A DNA stretch of 64,000 nucleotides. It comes from Sphingomonas sp. BK345. GTDB lineage: Bacteria > Pseudomonadota > Alphaproteobacteria > Sphingomonadales > Sphingomonadaceae. The position numbers and the translations under genes were made by a program. Shown one piece after another: positions 15,737 through 25,339 of this stretch (its first letter is position 1; each line of letters opens with the position of its first letter). The stretch spans positions 1 to 64,000 of the forward strand of contig NZ_JACHZX010000002.1 of NCBI RefSeq assembly GCF_014193845.1, written 5' to 3'. The notes beneath the pieces were generated by a model. It worked only from the letters and a program-made list of their open reading frames with translations, was not told the DNA's origin and did no database searches.

Positions 15737-17500
15737 TCAGGCCGCGAGCGCGCGACGCGGTGCCTCGGCGCGGCCGAGCGCGCGCGTGTCGACGACGAAG
15801 CGCGATACTTCCTGCGTGAGCGAATCGGCCTCGCTCTCGAGGTTGCGCGACACCGCGGTGATCTCTTCCACCATCGCGGCATTCTGCTGCGTCACGCCGT
15901 CGATCTGGTTGAGCGCCACGTCGATCTGGTCGAGCCCGCTGGCCTGCGCACGGGCCGACGTCGCGATCTCCGCCACGAGGCCGCCGATCGCGCCGATCTG
16001 CCCGGTGATCCGCCCGAGCGCGGCGCCGGTCTCGTTGACGAGGCGGACGCTGGCATCGACCTGCTCGCCGCTCTGCGTGATGCGCTGGCGCACGTCGGTA
16101 GCGGCGTCGGCGCAGCGCGCGGCGAGCGCGCGCACCTCGTTGGCGACCACCGCGAAGCCCTTGCCGGCGTCGCCGGCGCGTGCCGCCTCGACCCCGGCGT
16201 TGAGCGCGAGCAGGTTGGTCTGAAAGGCGATCGCATCGATCACCGCGATGATCGCGCCGATCTCGGCCGAGGCCTGCTCCAGCCGCCCCATCGCCGCGAC
16301 CGCGTCGCGCACCACCGCGCCGCCGCGCTGCGCCTCGTCATGGACCGTCTCCATCGCCTCATGCGCCTTGGAGGCGCCGTCGGCGGCCTGGCGCATGGTG
16401 CCGGCGATCTCGCTCATCGCCGCCGACGTCTCCTCGAGGCTGGCGGCCTGGTGTTCGGTGCGGCGCGAGAGGTCGTCGGACGCCTGGCTCAGCTCGGCGG
16501 TGTGACCATGCACCGCGGCGCTGCCGTCGCGAATCGCGCCGATCGCGCCGCGGATCTCGTCGAGCGCATTGTTGTAGTCGGCGCGAAGCCGCTCGTAGCT
16601 GTCGGGAAAGGTGCCCTCGATGCGCGCGGTGAGCTGCCCAGCGGCGAGCGCGGCGAGGTGGCGTGCGAGCGTCTCGACGACCTCGTGCTGCTCCGCGTCG
16701 GCACGGGCCTTGGCCAACGCGCCCTCCCGAAAGACGCTGACCGACTTGGCCATGGTGCCGATCTCATCGCCGCGGTCGAGCCCGGGGACGGTGACCTGGA
16801 GCTCCCCGCGCGCGAGCTGCTCCATCGCGCCGCGCATCTCACCCAGCGGCCGGAACATGCGCCGCGTCACGGCGAGGCAGGCCAGCGCCGCCGCGACGGT
16901 GACGAGCAGCGCGGCGAGCGCGATGCTGAACTGCACCTCATGGAGGTCGGCGAGGAACTGCGCCGCGGGAATGCCGACGTAGAGCACGCCGATCACCTTG
17001 CCACTGGCGTCGATGATCGGATCATAGGCGGTGAAAAACGGAGTGCCGAGGATGTCGGCGCGGCCGCGATAGGGCTTGCCGTCGCGCAGCACCGCGTCGC
17101 GCACCGCCTGACTGGTGAGCGTGGTGCCGACCGCGCGCGTGCCGTCGGGGTTCTTGACGTTGGTGGCGACGCGCGTGTCGCCGCGGAAGATCGTGGCGGT
17201 GCCGCCGACCAGCGCCTTGACATGGTCGACCGCGTCATTGTCGCCGTTCAGCGCGTGCGCGCCCATCACCAGCCTGTCGCCCTCGACGTGAGCGGCGCGG
17301 CCGTGGCGGTGAAGCACGTCCCAGGCGACGCGCATGTTCGCTTCCTGGCGTTCGGTGGCGCGCTGCTCGGCATTGGCGCCCAGGATCGTCGCGGTGACGC
17401 CGGCGGTCACCAGCGCGAGCAGACCGAGCGATAGCACGATCAGCATCGTTACCTTGGCGGACAGGCTCCGCCCCACCAGCGTCTTCGCCACTGCTCGCAT
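15737..17500 (-). CDS. Methyl-accepting chemotaxis protein with periplasmic Cache domain
   Basis: 587 residues. The order is: membrane segment (17-39), periplasmic sensor of about 150 residues of single-Cache type ([33 protein letters not shown]), second membrane segment (191-212), HAMP (about 213-265), a second HAMP-like helix pair (270-320) and the signalling domain (about 340-575). The hairpin tip reads [20 protein letters not shown] and is well conserved. No C-terminal CheR-tethering pentapeptide is seen. The protein would detect a small ligand and control the CheA kinase; no che genes are in the window. The start at 17500 follows the usual short basic N-terminus. Confidence 0.93.
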   Translation of the reverse strand: MRAVAKTLVGRSLSAKVTMLIVLSLGLLALVTAGVTATILGANAEQRATERQEANMRVAWDVLHRHGRAAHVEGDRLVMGAHALNGDNDAVDHVKALVGGTATIFRGDTRVATNVKNPDGTRAVGTTLTSQAVRDAVLRDGKPYRGRADILGTPFFTAYDPIIDASGKVIGVLYVGIPAAQFLADLHEVQFSIALAALLVTVAAALACLAVTRRMFRPLGEMRGAMEQLARGELQVTVPGLDRGDEIGTMAKSVSVFREGALAKARADAEQHEVVETLARHLAALAAGQLTARIEGTFPDSYERLRADYNNALDEIRGAIGAIRDGSAAVHGHTAELSQASDDLSRRTEHQAASLEETSAAMSEIAGTMRQAADGASKAHEAMETVHDEAQRGGAVVRDAVAAMGRLEQASAEIGAIIAVIDAIAFQTNLLALNAGVEAARAGDAGKGFAVVANEVRALAARCADAATDVRQRITQSGEQVDASVRLVNETGAALGRITGQIGAIGGLVAEIATSARAQASGLDQIDVALNQIDGVTQQNAAMVEEITAVSRNLESEADSLTQEVSRFVVDTRALGRAEAPRRALAA

Positions 17501-17641
17501 GTAAAGACCCGATCTTCATTCAGCTTAGGGAGGCGCGCCGCGCGCGCCGATCTTGGCCGTACGTGATCGAAAATGCTTAAAATGCGGCTACTAACCTGGG
17601 TGAGTACCGGTCGGCGGAGGAGGCGACCTTATCTTCTTACC

Positions 17642-17668
17642 GTCACCCCGGACCTGTTCCGGGATGAC
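17642..17668. repeat. REP-like palindrome, copy 1
   Basis: GTCACCCCGGA, loop CCTGT, TCCGGGATGAC: an 11-base stem with one mismatch. A shortened relative occurs at 60282-60305. This is a common sphingomonad intergenic palindrome type. It sits between two minus-strand genes (receptor and metallopeptidase). Confidence 0.6.
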
Positions 17669-17698
17669 AGTGACAGAGGAGGGGAGAGCGCATCCGTT

Positions 17699-18610
17699 TC
17701 AGATCGCGCCCGAGAAGGTGTCGCATTGCGCCGGGTCGCCGCTCTCCATGCCACGCCGCAGCCAGGTCTGGCGCTGCGCCGAGGTGCCATGGGTGAAGCT
17801 GTCGGGCACGACGCGGCCCTGCGCTTCCTTCTGGAGCGTGTCGTCGCCGATCGCCTGCGCCGCGCGCATGCCTTCCTCGACGTCGCCGGGGTCGAGCCGC
17901 TGGCGGTTCTGCGCCGCCCACACACCCGCGTAGCAGTCGGCCTGGAGCTCGAGCCGCACCGACAGCGCGTTGCCCTCGCGCTCGCCGCCGCGCGCCTGGG
18001 CGCGCTGCACCTGATCGGAGGTGCCGAGCAGCTTCTGGATATGGTGGCCGAACTCGTGCGCGATCACGTAATATTGCGCGAAATCGCCCGGCGCCTTGAA
18101 GCGGTTGGTCAGCTCGTCGAAGAACTCGGTGTCGAGATAGATGCCGTTGTCGGTCGGGCAGTAGAACGGACCCATGGCCGACATCGCCTGGCCGCAGCCC
18201 GACTGGCCGCTGCCGTCGAAGAAGCGCAGCATCGGCGGGCTGAAGCGCTGCCCTTCCTTGGCGAAGATCTGCTCCCAGGTGTTCTGCGCGTTGCTGAACG
18301 CCTGGCAGGTCTCGCGCCGCTGCGGCGAGGCGTCGCAGATCTGACGAACCCCGCCACCCTCGGAGGTGCCCACCTGTGCTGTTGGCGCGGAGGTCGTGCC
18401 GCCTCCGCTGAGCAGACCGCCGAGGTTGCCCAGCCCGCCGAACACCGCGAGCAGCAGCAGCACCACGACGATGCCGCCGCAGCCGAACCGGCTGCCGATC
18501 AGCGGCAGCAGGCCGAGCAACAGTCCGCCGCCGCCTCCACCGCCGCCGAGCCCTCCGCCGCCGCGCGCCTCGCCGACGTTGATGTCGTTGTCATAATCGT
18601 CGAGCCGCAT
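17699..18610 (-). CDS. Neutral zinc metallopeptidase (YpfJ family)
   Basis: 303 residues. A glycine-rich cytoplasmic N-terminus (15-30) is followed by a membrane anchor (about 45-62) and a periplasmic peptidase domain. The zinc motif HEFGHH is at 185-190 and the family's second conserved block ELQADCYAGVW at 221-231. The C-terminal part has FTHGTSAQRQTWLRRG. Six or more cysteines suggest disulfides in the periplasm. Natural substrates of this family are not established. The start at 18610 (MRLDDYDNDI) is the family start; 23 extra upstream codons in frame lack conservation. A REP-like palindrome lies 31 bases after the stop. Confidence 0.9.
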   Translation of the reverse strand: MRLDDYDNDINVGEARGGGGLGGGGGGGGLLLGLLPLIGSRFGCGGIVVVLLLLAVFGGLGNLGGLLSGGGTTSAPTAQVGTSEGGGVRQICDASPQRRETCQAFSNAQNTWEQIFAKEGQRFSPPMLRFFDGSGQSGCGQAMSAMGPFYCPTDNGIYLDTEFFDELTNRFKAPGDFAQYYVIAHEFGHHIQKLLGTSDQVQRAQARGGEREGNALSVRLELQADCYAGVWAAQNRQRLDPGDVEEGMRAAQAIGDDTLQKEAQGRVVPDSFTHGTSAQRQTWLRRGMESGDPAQCDTFSGAI

Positions 18611-18723
18611 CGATCGGGTCCCCCCAGGCGTTTCGTGTCCGTCACGGCATGAATGCGTTCGGGGGCTGGCGGGTTGCAAGCGCGTGCCGGCTCACCGATG
18701 GGGCAGCCAGAGGAGACGAGCGG

Positions 18724-19509
18724 ATGATCCTGACAGGTAAGAGCGCCGTGGTGACCGGGTCGACGTCGGGGATCGGCCTGGCGATCGCGCGTGCGCTCGC
18801 CGCCGAGGGCGCTCGGGTCATGATCAACGGCTTCGGCGAGGAAGAGGCGATCGCGACCGCGCTCGCCGAGCTCACGCGGGCGAGCGGCGCCGAAGCGCTG
18901 CACGATCCCGCCGACATGACCCGCCCCGACGAAATCGCAGCGCTGATCCAGCGAGCCCATCATGCCTGGGGCGGGCCCGACATTCTCGTCAACAATGCCG
19001 GGATACAATTCGTCTCGGCGATCGCCGACTTTCCGGCGGAGAAGTGGGACGCGATCCTCGCGATCAACCTGAGCAGCGCCTTCCACACCATGCGCGCCGC
19101 GGTGCCGCACATGCGCGCGCGCGGCTGGGGCCGGATCGTGTCGACTGCCTCGGCGCACAGTCTGGTCGCCAGTCCCAACAAGTCCGCCTATGTCGCTGCC
19201 AAGCACGGACTGGTCGGGCTGACCAAGACGGTCGCGCTGGAGACCGCGGCCGACGGAATCACCGCCAATTGCGTCTCGCCCGGCTATGTCTGGACCCCCC
19301 TGGTCGAGCAGCAGATCCCCGCGACGATGGCGGCGCGCGGGCTGACGCGCGAGCAGGTGATCGACGACGTGCTGCTCGCCGCGCAGCCGACGAAGCAGTT
19401 CGTCACGTCGGAGCAGGTTGCCGCGCTCGTGCTCTTCCTCTGCGGTGACGCGGCGAGCGCGATCACGGGCGCCAATCTGTCGGTTGATGGTGGCTGGACC
19501 GCGGCGTGA
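18724..19509 (+). CDS. bdhA: 3-hydroxybutyrate dehydrogenase (SDR family)
   Basis: 261 residues. It interconverts 3-hydroxybutyrate and acetoacetate with NAD, typically to use polyhydroxybutyrate reserves. The Rossmann motif TGSTSGIG is at 11-18, NNAG at 90-93, the catalytic Ser in STASAHS (about 143), Tyr156 and Lys160 (SAYVAAK). The segment NCVSPGYVWTPLVEQQI with the following helix region and the ending ITGANLSVDGGWTAA are typical of the 3-hydroxybutyrate dehydrogenase subgroup. The start at 18724 follows GAGACGAGCGG. Its last four bases overlap the next start (GTGA), so the two are translationally coupled. Confidence 0.85.
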   Translation: MILTGKSAVVTGSTSGIGLAIARALAAEGARVMINGFGEEEAIATALAELTRASGAEALHDPADMTRPDEIAALIQRAHHAWGGPDILVNNAGIQFVSAIADFPAEKWDAILAINLSSAFHTMRAAVPHMRARGWGRIVSTASAHSLVASPNKSAYVAAKHGLVGLTKTVALETAADGITANCVSPGYVWTPLVEQQIPATMAARGLTREQVIDDVLLAAQPTKQFVTSEQVAALVLFLCGDAASAITGANLSVDGGWTAA

Positions 19510-20129
19510 GGCGCACCACCGCGCTCGCGCTCGCCGCCGCGCTCTTCGGCTGCGGCAACAGCGCGGCGCCGCGGCTGATCCCGGTCGCTGCTGGCAGCGA
19601 CTGGCGCCGCGTCGCGACGCCGGGCGACCGCGAGCGGCTGCGCGCGTGGCGCCAGACCTGGCAGCGCGCGCTCGCCGCCGCCCGCCGCACCGCGCCCGAG
19701 GCGCTCGCGGCGCAGGGCGCGCTGTTCGACTATGATCGCGCGCTGGATCAGCCCATCCCGCCGGCCGGGAGCTACAGCTGCCGTGTGTACAAGCTCGGCG
19801 CGCGCCAGCCGGGACAGCTCGATTACGTCGACTATCCCGCCTTCGCCTGCCGCGTCGTGGTCGACGAGCGCGGTACGGTCCGGCTGGAGAAGCTGACCGG
19901 CTCGCAGCGCCCCACCGGGGTGATCTTCGCCGACAACGGGCTGCGCGCCGTGTTCCTGGGGGTGATGATCCTCGGCGACGAGGCGCGGCCCTACCCTTAC
20001 GGTCGTGAGCCGGCGCGCGACCTGGCCGGCTGGGTCGAGCGGATCGGCCCGGCGCGCTGGCGCGTGGCGCTGCCGCAGCCGGCGTTCGAGTCGCTGCTCG
20101 ACGTGGTGGAGCTCGTGCCGGCGGGGTAG
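19506..20129 (+). CDS. DUF4893 family exported protein, possible lipoprotein
   Basis: 207 residues. A short N-terminal hydrophobic segment ends in LFGC (C16), a weak lipobox, so it may be a lipoprotein. The conserved start of the mature domain, SDWRRVATPGDRERLRAWR, identifies DUF4893. Two further cysteines (SYSCRVYKLGARQPG and FACRVVVD) may form a disulfide. The family function is unknown. The GTG start at 19506 overlaps the bdhA stop by four bases. The gene converges on the next minus-strand gene with only five bases between the stops. Confidence 0.75.
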   Translation: MRRTTALALAAALFGCGNSAAPRLIPVAAGSDWRRVATPGDRERLRAWRQTWQRALAAARRTAPEALAAQGALFDYDRALDQPIPPAGSYSCRVYKLGARQPGQLDYVDYPAFACRVVVDERGTVRLEKLTGSQRPTGVIFADNGLRAVFLGVMILGDEARPYPYGREPARDLAGWVERIGPARWRVALPQPAFESLLDVVELVPAG

Positions 20130-20134
20130 GGCGG

Positions 20135-20776
20135 CTACTTCTTGGTCTCGTCCGCCTTCTTCCCCGGCAGCGTGCCCGGCGTCGACACCGGCGCCGCCAC
20201 GGGCACGACGCCGTCGAGCGGCGGGTGCTCGGCGAGGTAGGTCTTGCCGTCCTGCTCAATCACGCCGACCTCCGCCGCGTTGGCCGCCGCCACCGCACGC
20301 AGAAAGCTCGTCGGCTTCTTCATCAGCTTGGGAAAGTCCACGGTCGTCAGCCCGGCGCGTCGCGCCGCCTCGCGCACGAACGTGACGCAGTTGCGCTTGC
20401 CGAGATTGTAGGTCGAGTCGCCGGTTGTCGCGTCCCACTCGCGCACCAGCGCGAGCACCGCGCCATATTGCGCGTCGTTCAGCGTCACTGCGAAGCGCAC
20501 CTTGCTGCCCTGCATGTAGCTGAGCCTGGGTCGTTCGATCCGCCCGGGAACGTTGCCGAAGAGGAGCGCGGGCGTGATCGAGCGCGCGGTGAAGCCGTAG
20601 CTCGCATCGACCGGCGCCCCGCCGGCGTCGAGCGTGCCGCGCAGTTGGAAGAAGGCGTGCGGAAAGTAGGTGCCGAAGTCGCGGCTCCAGAAGGTCATCG
20701 TCACCGCTGCCTGCGCCGGCCAGGCGACGAGCGCGAGCAGCAGCGCCGCCAGCGCCCCAAGTCGGCGTGCGATCAC
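20135..20776 (-). CDS. Exported hypothetical protein with a Cys-containing (permuted papain-like?) core
   Basis: 213 residues with a signal peptide (LGALAALLLALVAWPAQA). The core has TFWSRDFGTYFPHAFFQL near the N-terminus and, later, YNLGKRNCVTFVREAARRAG. A 'His early, N-C-x-x-F late' order recalls permuted papain-like (NlpC/P60- or DUF4105-type) hydrolases, but I cannot confirm this. The C-terminal 30 residues are Pro/Val/Lys-rich. The GTG at 20776 overlaps the TGA of the cation efflux gene (GTGA), so the two are coupled; there is no obvious functional link between them. Confidence 0.65.
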   Translation of the reverse strand: MIARRLGALAALLLALVAWPAQAAVTMTFWSRDFGTYFPHAFFQLRGTLDAGGAPVDASYGFTARSITPALLFGNVPGRIERPRLSYMQGSKVRFAVTLNDAQYGAVLALVREWDATTGDSTYNLGKRNCVTFVREAARRAGLTTVDFPKLMKKPTSFLRAVAAANAAEVGVIEQDGKTYLAEHPPLDGVVPVAAPVSTPGTLPGKKADETKK

Positions 20777-21726
20777 GCCTGCGCCTCGGGCGCCAGTGCG
20801 GCGGCGTCCTCGCGTCGCTCGGGCCGGATATAGATCGAGGAGAGCCGCGGTTCGGCCGCGCGCAGCTGATCCTCGATCGCCTCGATCATCCGCTCGCCTT
20901 CGCCCATGGTGAGCGAGTCGTCGAAGTCGGCGCTGATCGCGACGAAGATGCTGTCGGGCGCGGTGTGGATCGTGCGGACATGGTTCACCGCGGTGACGCC
21001 GCGCTGGCGTTCCACCACGGCGCGCACCGTCGCCACCACCGCCGGGTCGGCGCGCTCGCCGATCAGCAGACCCTTGCTCTCGCGCGCGAGCAGCACTGCG
21101 ACCAGCGCCAGGATCGCGCCGATCGCGATCGAGGCGAGCCCGTCGATCCTCGGGTCGGCATAGGCGTGGCTCGCCCAGACGCCGATCGCGGCGATCACGA
21201 GCCCGGCGAGAGCGGCCGAGTCCTCGAACAGCACCATGAAGCCGGGCGGGTCCTTCGACTCGCGGATCGCGCGCCACCAGCCGGTGTCGCCCTTGGCCGC
21301 GGCGAACTCGCGCATCGCGATGAACCATGAGGTGCCCTCCAGCGCGAAGGCGATCGCCAGCACGATATAGTTGAGCATCGGATCGGCGAGCGGCTCGGGC
21401 TCGCGCCAGTGCTTCCAGCCCTCGTAGATCGACACGCCCGCGCCGACCGCGAAGATCAGGATCGCCACCACGAACGACCAGAAATACAGCTCGCGCCCAT
21501 AGCCGAACGGGTGGGCGGCGTCGGGGGCGCGGCGTGCCTTGCTCTTGCCGTAGAGCAGCAGGATCTGGTTGCCGCTGTCGACCAGCGAGTGGACCCCCTC
21601 GGTCAGCATCGACGACGAGCCCGAGATCCCGGCCGCGACGAATTTGGCGATCGCGATCCCGACGTTTGCCGCGAGCGCGCCGTAGAGGACGATATTCTCG
21701 CGCACCTGCGCGGCGAGCGTGGCCAT
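20773..21726 (-). CDS. Cation diffusion facilitator family transporter
   Basis: 317 residues with about six membrane segments. It exports divalent metal ions (Zn, Fe, Mn or Co) by proton antiport. The motif SMLTEGVHSLVDSGNQ (second segment) holds the metal-binding Glu/His/Asp. The motif LEGTSWFIAMREF and the later DSAALAGLVIA with IDGLASIAIG form the second half of the site; the C-terminal cytoplasmic domain (about 215-300) has VNHVRTIHTAPDSIFV. The start at 21726 (MATLAAQVREN) has GGAG eight bases upstream; the frame is open to 21822 but without conserved sequence. The exact metal cannot be told from sequence alone. Confidence 0.9.
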   Translation of the reverse strand: MATLAAQVRENIVLYGALAANVGIAIAKFVAAGISGSSSMLTEGVHSLVDSGNQILLLYGKSKARRAPDAAHPFGYGRELYFWSFVVAILIFAVGAGVSIYEGWKHWREPEPLADPMLNYIVLAIAFALEGTSWFIAMREFAAAKGDTGWWRAIRESKDPPGFMVLFEDSAALAGLVIAAIGVWASHAYADPRIDGLASIAIGAILALVAVLLARESKGLLIGERADPAVVATVRAVVERQRGVTAVNHVRTIHTAPDSIFVAISADFDDSLTMGEGERMIEAIEDQLRAAEPRLSSIYIRPERREDAAALAPEAQA

Positions 21727-21904
21727 GCAGTCTCCTCGTTGCCGGCGCCGGACGCGTCGGTGATGCCGCCAACGCGCGAGCGCGACAAGGTGCCGCGTCC
21801 GAGCGACCGTTGACGCGATCACTGTCGTTTCGGAGGCGATGTAAGCGTGTCCTTCATCAATCCCGCGCTACACACTTCCTTCCGCGGCAGGGCAGCAGGG
21901 TTAC

Positions 21905-22420
21905 ATGGGGATCACCGTCTACGAGCCGGCGTCTGTGCCGTCCGACGAGCCGGCGCGCGAGCGTTTGGTCGAGGGGTCGGGCGCGCTCGGCGTCCGCGAC
22001 GACGGCGCGCTCCAGTCGCTGGTCGAGGACGTGCGCGAGACGCTGCAGACCCATGCCGCGGCGGTGTCGATCGTCTACAAGGACTGGCATTACATCATCG
22101 CCGGGGCGGGCTATGCCGCCGGCGCCTACAGCCGACGCACCTCGCTGTGCGGCCACGCCATCCTGTCGCCGGGCGAGGTCTTCCACGTCGCCGACATCGC
22201 CGCTGACCGCCGCTTCGCGGGCAATCCGGCGCTGACCGAGCGCGACTCGCTGCGCTTCTACGCCGCGGCGCCGCTGCTCGCCGGCCCCGGCCTGCCGCTC
22301 GGCACTTTGTGCGTGTTCGATCGCGCGCCGCGCGAGCGCTTCTCCACCAGCGACCGCGGCTATCTCCGCCGCCAGGCCGGCATGGTGGTGGCGCGGCTCG
22401 AGCGACTCCAGGCGCGCTGA
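21905..22420 (+). CDS. GAF-domain protein
   Basis: 171 residues that form a single GAF domain: VEDVRETLQTHAAAVSIV, TSLCGHAIL, FHVADIAADRRFAGNP, LRFYAAAPLLAG, LGTLCVFD. The conserved 'C-x-x-A/x-I' and 'L-G-T-L-C-V' blocks are typical for free-standing GAF proteins of alphaproteobacteria that sense small molecules or redox state. No output domain is fused. It starts at the ATG at 21905 behind a purine-rich GGCAGCAGGG stretch. It lies between divergent and convergent neighbours and is probably monocistronic. Confidence 0.8.
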   Translation: MGITVYEPASVPSDEPARERLVEGSGALGVRDDGALQSLVEDVRETLQTHAAAVSIVYKDWHYIIAGAGYAAGAYSRRTSLCGHAILSPGEVFHVADIAADRRFAGNPALTERDSLRFYAAAPLLAGPGLPLGTLCVFDRAPRERFSTSDRGYLRRQAGMVVARLERLQAR

Positions 22421-22426
22421 GCCGGC

Positions 22427-22708
22427 TCAGCCCTGCTGTGCGGCGCGGTGGTGGCGGATCACCTCGTCGATGATGAAGCGGAGAAACTTCTCAGAGAATT
22501 CGGGATCGAGCTCGGCCTCCTCGCTGAGCCGCCGCAGCCGCGCGATCTGCGCCTCCTCGCGCCCCGGATCGGCCGCGGGCAGGCCCGTCGTCGCCTTATA
22601 TTCGCCGACCGCCTGGGTGATCTTGAAGCGCTCGGCGAGCAGGCAGACCAAGGCGGCATCGATATTGTCGATGCTCTTGCGGTAGCGTTTCAGGACGTCG
22701 TCGGTCAT
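22427..22708 (-). CDS. Chorismate mutase (AroQ type)
   Basis: 93 residues, all helical, the usual size of the AroQ monofunctional enzyme or domain. It converts chorismate to prephenate for Phe/Tyr synthesis. The catalytic basic residues are in YRKSIDNID (R10), LLAERFKIT (R27) and VGEYKA (K38), followed by the family's GLPAADPGREEAQIARLR and the C-terminal helix ending VIRHHRA. The start MTDDVLKRY at 22708 is chosen; the frame runs open upstream to 22762 but lacks conservation. It is convergent with the GAF gene. The class II DAHP synthase of the same pathway is at 55.5 kb, so the pathway is scattered. Confidence 0.88.
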   Translation of the reverse strand: MTDDVLKRYRKSIDNIDAALVCLLAERFKITQAVGEYKATTGLPAADPGREEAQIARLRRLSEEAELDPEFSEKFLRFIIDEVIRHHRAAQQG

Positions 22709-22809
22709 CGCTGGCTCCCTCGCGTGCGCGGTCTCCTTGCTGATCGAGATGACGAACAGCAAGCCCGCGCTTGCGTTGCGCGCGTGCGACCCCCTAAGGG
22801 CGAGCGTAG

Positions 22810-23820
22810 ATGAGCGCCACTCTCCACCGTCTCGCCGGCACGTCGCCGTCGCTCGATCCGATGATCGATCTGGTCGCCGAGGACATGGCGGCGGTCAACC
22901 GCGTGATCGTCGACCGCATGCGCTCGGAGATCCCGCTGATCCCCGAGCTGGCGGGGCATCTGATCGCGGGGGGCGGCAAGCGCCTGCGCCCGATGCTGAC
23001 GCTCGCCGGAGCCCGGCTGCTGGGCTATGGCGGGACTCGCCATCACCTGCTCGCCGCCGCGGTCGAGTTCATCCACACCGCGACTCTGCTCCACGACGAC
23101 GTGGTCGACGGCTCCGACCTGCGCCGCGGCAAGCGCACCGCCAACATCATCTGGGGCAATCCCGCCAGCGTGCTGGTCGGCGACTTCCTGTTCTCGCGCT
23201 CGTTCGAGCTGATGGTCGAGGGCGGCAGCCTGCGCGCGCTCGAGATCCTGTCCAACGCCAGCGCGGTGATCGCCGAGGGCGAGGTCAACCAGCTCACCGC
23301 GGTGCGCCGGATCGACCTGGGCGAGGAGCGCTACCTCGACATCATCGGCGCCAAGACCGCGGCGCTGTTCGCCGCTGCCTGCCGCATCGCCGCGGTGGTG
23401 GCCGACCGCGGCGAGGCGGAGGAGCTGGCGCTCGACTCCTACGGCCGCAATCTCGGCATCGCCTTCCAGCTGGTCGACGACGCGATCGATTACACCAGCG
23501 ACTCGGGCACGATGGGCAAGGACGCGGGCGACGATTTTCGCGAGGGCAAGATGACTTTGCCGGTGATCCTCGCCTACGCCCGCGGCGGCGAGGACGAGCG
23601 CGTTTTCTGGCGCGACGCGGTTTCCGGGCGTCGCGCCGGCGACGAGGAGTTCGCCCGCGCGGTAACGCTCGTGCGCCAGTCGCGCGCGGTGGACGATACC
23701 TTCGCGCGCGCGCGCCACTACGGCCAGCTCGCGATCGACTCGCTCACGGCCTTTCCCGAGAGTGCGGCGAAGGACTCGATGATCGAGGCCGTCGAGTTCG
23801 CGGTGGCGCGCGCCTACTGA
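22810..23820 (+). CDS. Polyprenyl (octa/decaprenyl) diphosphate synthase
   Basis: 336 residues. It condenses isopentenyl diphosphate onto an allylic primer, probably to make the ubiquinone side chain (Q-10 in sphingomonads is established for the group; applying it here is inference). The first Asp-rich motif is LLHDDVVD (94-100, DDVVD at 96-100), the second is LVDDAIDY (DDAID at 223-227), and GGKRLRP (56-61) binds the substrate diphosphate. Small residues before the first motif (FIHTAT) leave room for a long product. It has its own upstream region and no cotranscribed partner. Confidence 0.9.
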   Translation: MSATLHRLAGTSPSLDPMIDLVAEDMAAVNRVIVDRMRSEIPLIPELAGHLIAGGGKRLRPMLTLAGARLLGYGGTRHHLLAAAVEFIHTATLLHDDVVDGSDLRRGKRTANIIWGNPASVLVGDFLFSRSFELMVEGGSLRALEILSNASAVIAEGEVNQLTAVRRIDLGEERYLDIIGAKTAALFAAACRIAAVVADRGEAEELALDSYGRNLGIAFQLVDDAIDYTSDSGTMGKDAGDDFREGKMTLPVILAYARGGEDERVFWRDAVSGRRAGDEEFARAVTLVRQSRAVDDTFARARHYGQLAIDSLTAFPESAAKDSMIEAVEFAVARAY

Positions 23821-23837
23821 GCCGCGGCCATTGGCCG

Positions 23838-25205
23838 TTAAGCCACCGCCGCCGCCCCGATCGTCTGGCGCGGCAGGCGCCGTAGCGACAGCGTCAGCCC
23901 CGCCAGCCACACCGTGCCGAACAGCACATGCGCGACGTTGGCGCCCATCGCGCCGATCCACAGCACCAGGAAGGGTGCGGTGAGATAGAAGGTCGCCGTC
24001 GCCGCACCGACGACGCGCAGCACCGCCGACTGCGCCCCCTTGGCGAGCAGCGCCGCACGGCTCGCCGCGCCGCTGATCGTCAGCGAGACCGCGAGGATCT
24101 GCACCGTCAGCAGAGGCGCCGCGGCGGCGAAGCCGGGGCCGGCGGCGAGCCGCAGCAACGTCGGCGCGAGCAGCAGCGCGCCGAGGAAGCAGGCCCCGCC
24201 GAACGCCGCCAGGATCGCCTCGGTCTGGAGCAGCACGCGGTTGAACTGGCGCTGCTCGCCCGCCGCGGCGAGCCGGCTGAGATCGGGGTAGACCACCGAT
24301 TCGACCTGGCTGCCGACCTGCTGGACGACTCGGCTGATCCGCTTGGCGATGTGGAAGAGCCCCGCCGAGACCGGGTCGGCGAGCCAGCCGACCAGCAAGG
24401 TGTCGACCTGCTGCGCGCTGGCCCACAGGCTGAGCGACAGGTTGGAGCCGAGCGCGAAGCGCCACAGGCCGGGGAATCGCTCGCGCAGCCCTGCCAGCGA
24501 GGCGCGCCACAGCCGGTGACGTCCGGCGCGCCGCAGCAGCCACCAGGCGGTCGCGAAATTCGCCAGCGAGCCGAGCGCCTGAGTCACCGCCCAGATCAGC
24601 ACGAAGCTCGCCAGCCCGGCGCCCGCCGCAAAGGCAGCGGCGACGCAGGCGAGGCGGACCATGGCGTTGATCACCTGCACCCGCGCGACCAGCCGGAACT
24701 GGCCGGTCAGCCGAAAGATCGCGGTGCTGATACCGTTCAGGTTGAACAGCAGCGACACCATATAGGCGAGCGCGAGCAGCACCGTGCCGCCGTCGAGGTG
24801 GAACAGCAGTCGGCCCGCCAGCACCAACAGGCTCGCCACCGCCCAGGCGAGCGCGCCGCCGCCGAGATCCAGCAGCAGCCCGAACTTCAGCAGGCTGCGA
24901 TAGTCGGCCTCGTGCTCGGGCGAGTCGAGCGCGGCGCCGTAGCGGATCAGCGGCTGCCACGACTGGAAGCTGAGCAGTCGCTCGCACGCCTGCCCGAGCG
25001 TCAGCACCAGCGCGAGCACGCCGTAGCCAGCCGGTCCGAGCGCGCGCGCCGCGAGCCCCACCGTGATCAGCGTGATCCCTACCGTGGCGGCGGTGCCGGT
25101 GAGCAGATGCCCGACCGCACGGACGCGCCGCTCGCCGAGCAGCGCGCGCCACCGTGCCGGTGTGAGCGCCCATCTCGCCGCCGTCCTCAACCGCTCGCCC
25201 GCCAC
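23838..25205 (-). CDS. Wzx-like lipid-linked oligosaccharide flippase (MOP/polysaccharide exporter family)
   Basis: 455 residues with about 12-14 hydrophobic segments. The N-terminal half has TAATVGITLITVGLAARALGP, the typical first helices of polysaccharide-synthesis transporters of the MOP superfamily, and FALGSNLSLSLWASAQQVD marks the start of the second half. It would flip polyprenyl-diphosphate-linked glycan units to the periplasm and so works with the PglC-like enzyme at 50.5 kb and the Wzy-like enzyme at 33.1 kb. The start is a GTG at 25205 behind GGGGGAAAGG. The gene is divergent from the methyltransferase/GT pair and is the left edge of the polysaccharide locus. Confidence 0.85.
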   Translation of the reverse strand: MAGERLRTAARWALTPARWRALLGERRVRAVGHLLTGTAATVGITLITVGLAARALGPAGYGVLALVLTLGQACERLLSFQSWQPLIRYGAALDSPEHEADYRSLLKFGLLLDLGGGALAWAVASLLVLAGRLLFHLDGGTVLLALAYMVSLLFNLNGISTAIFRLTGQFRLVARVQVINAMVRLACVAAAFAAGAGLASFVLIWAVTQALGSLANFATAWWLLRRAGRHRLWRASLAGLRERFPGLWRFALGSNLSLSLWASAQQVDTLLVGWLADPVSAGLFHIAKRISRVVQQVGSQVESVVYPDLSRLAAAGEQRQFNRVLLQTEAILAAFGGACFLGALLLAPTLLRLAAGPGFAAAAPLLTVQILAVSLTISGAASRAALLAKGAQSAVLRVVGAATATFYLTAPFLVLWIGAMGANVAHVLFGTVWLAGLTLSLRRLPRQTIGAAAVA

Positions 25206-25339
25206 ACCTTTCCCCCGTCGTGCGGATTCGTTCTAGCGCATACGGGCGGTCGCGGCGGCGTCCCGCGGGCGTAATCCCGAATCGCCGCCCGGTCGCGACT
25301 ACGGCTTTGCTAGGATCCCGCCGACCGGGGGGACTGAAC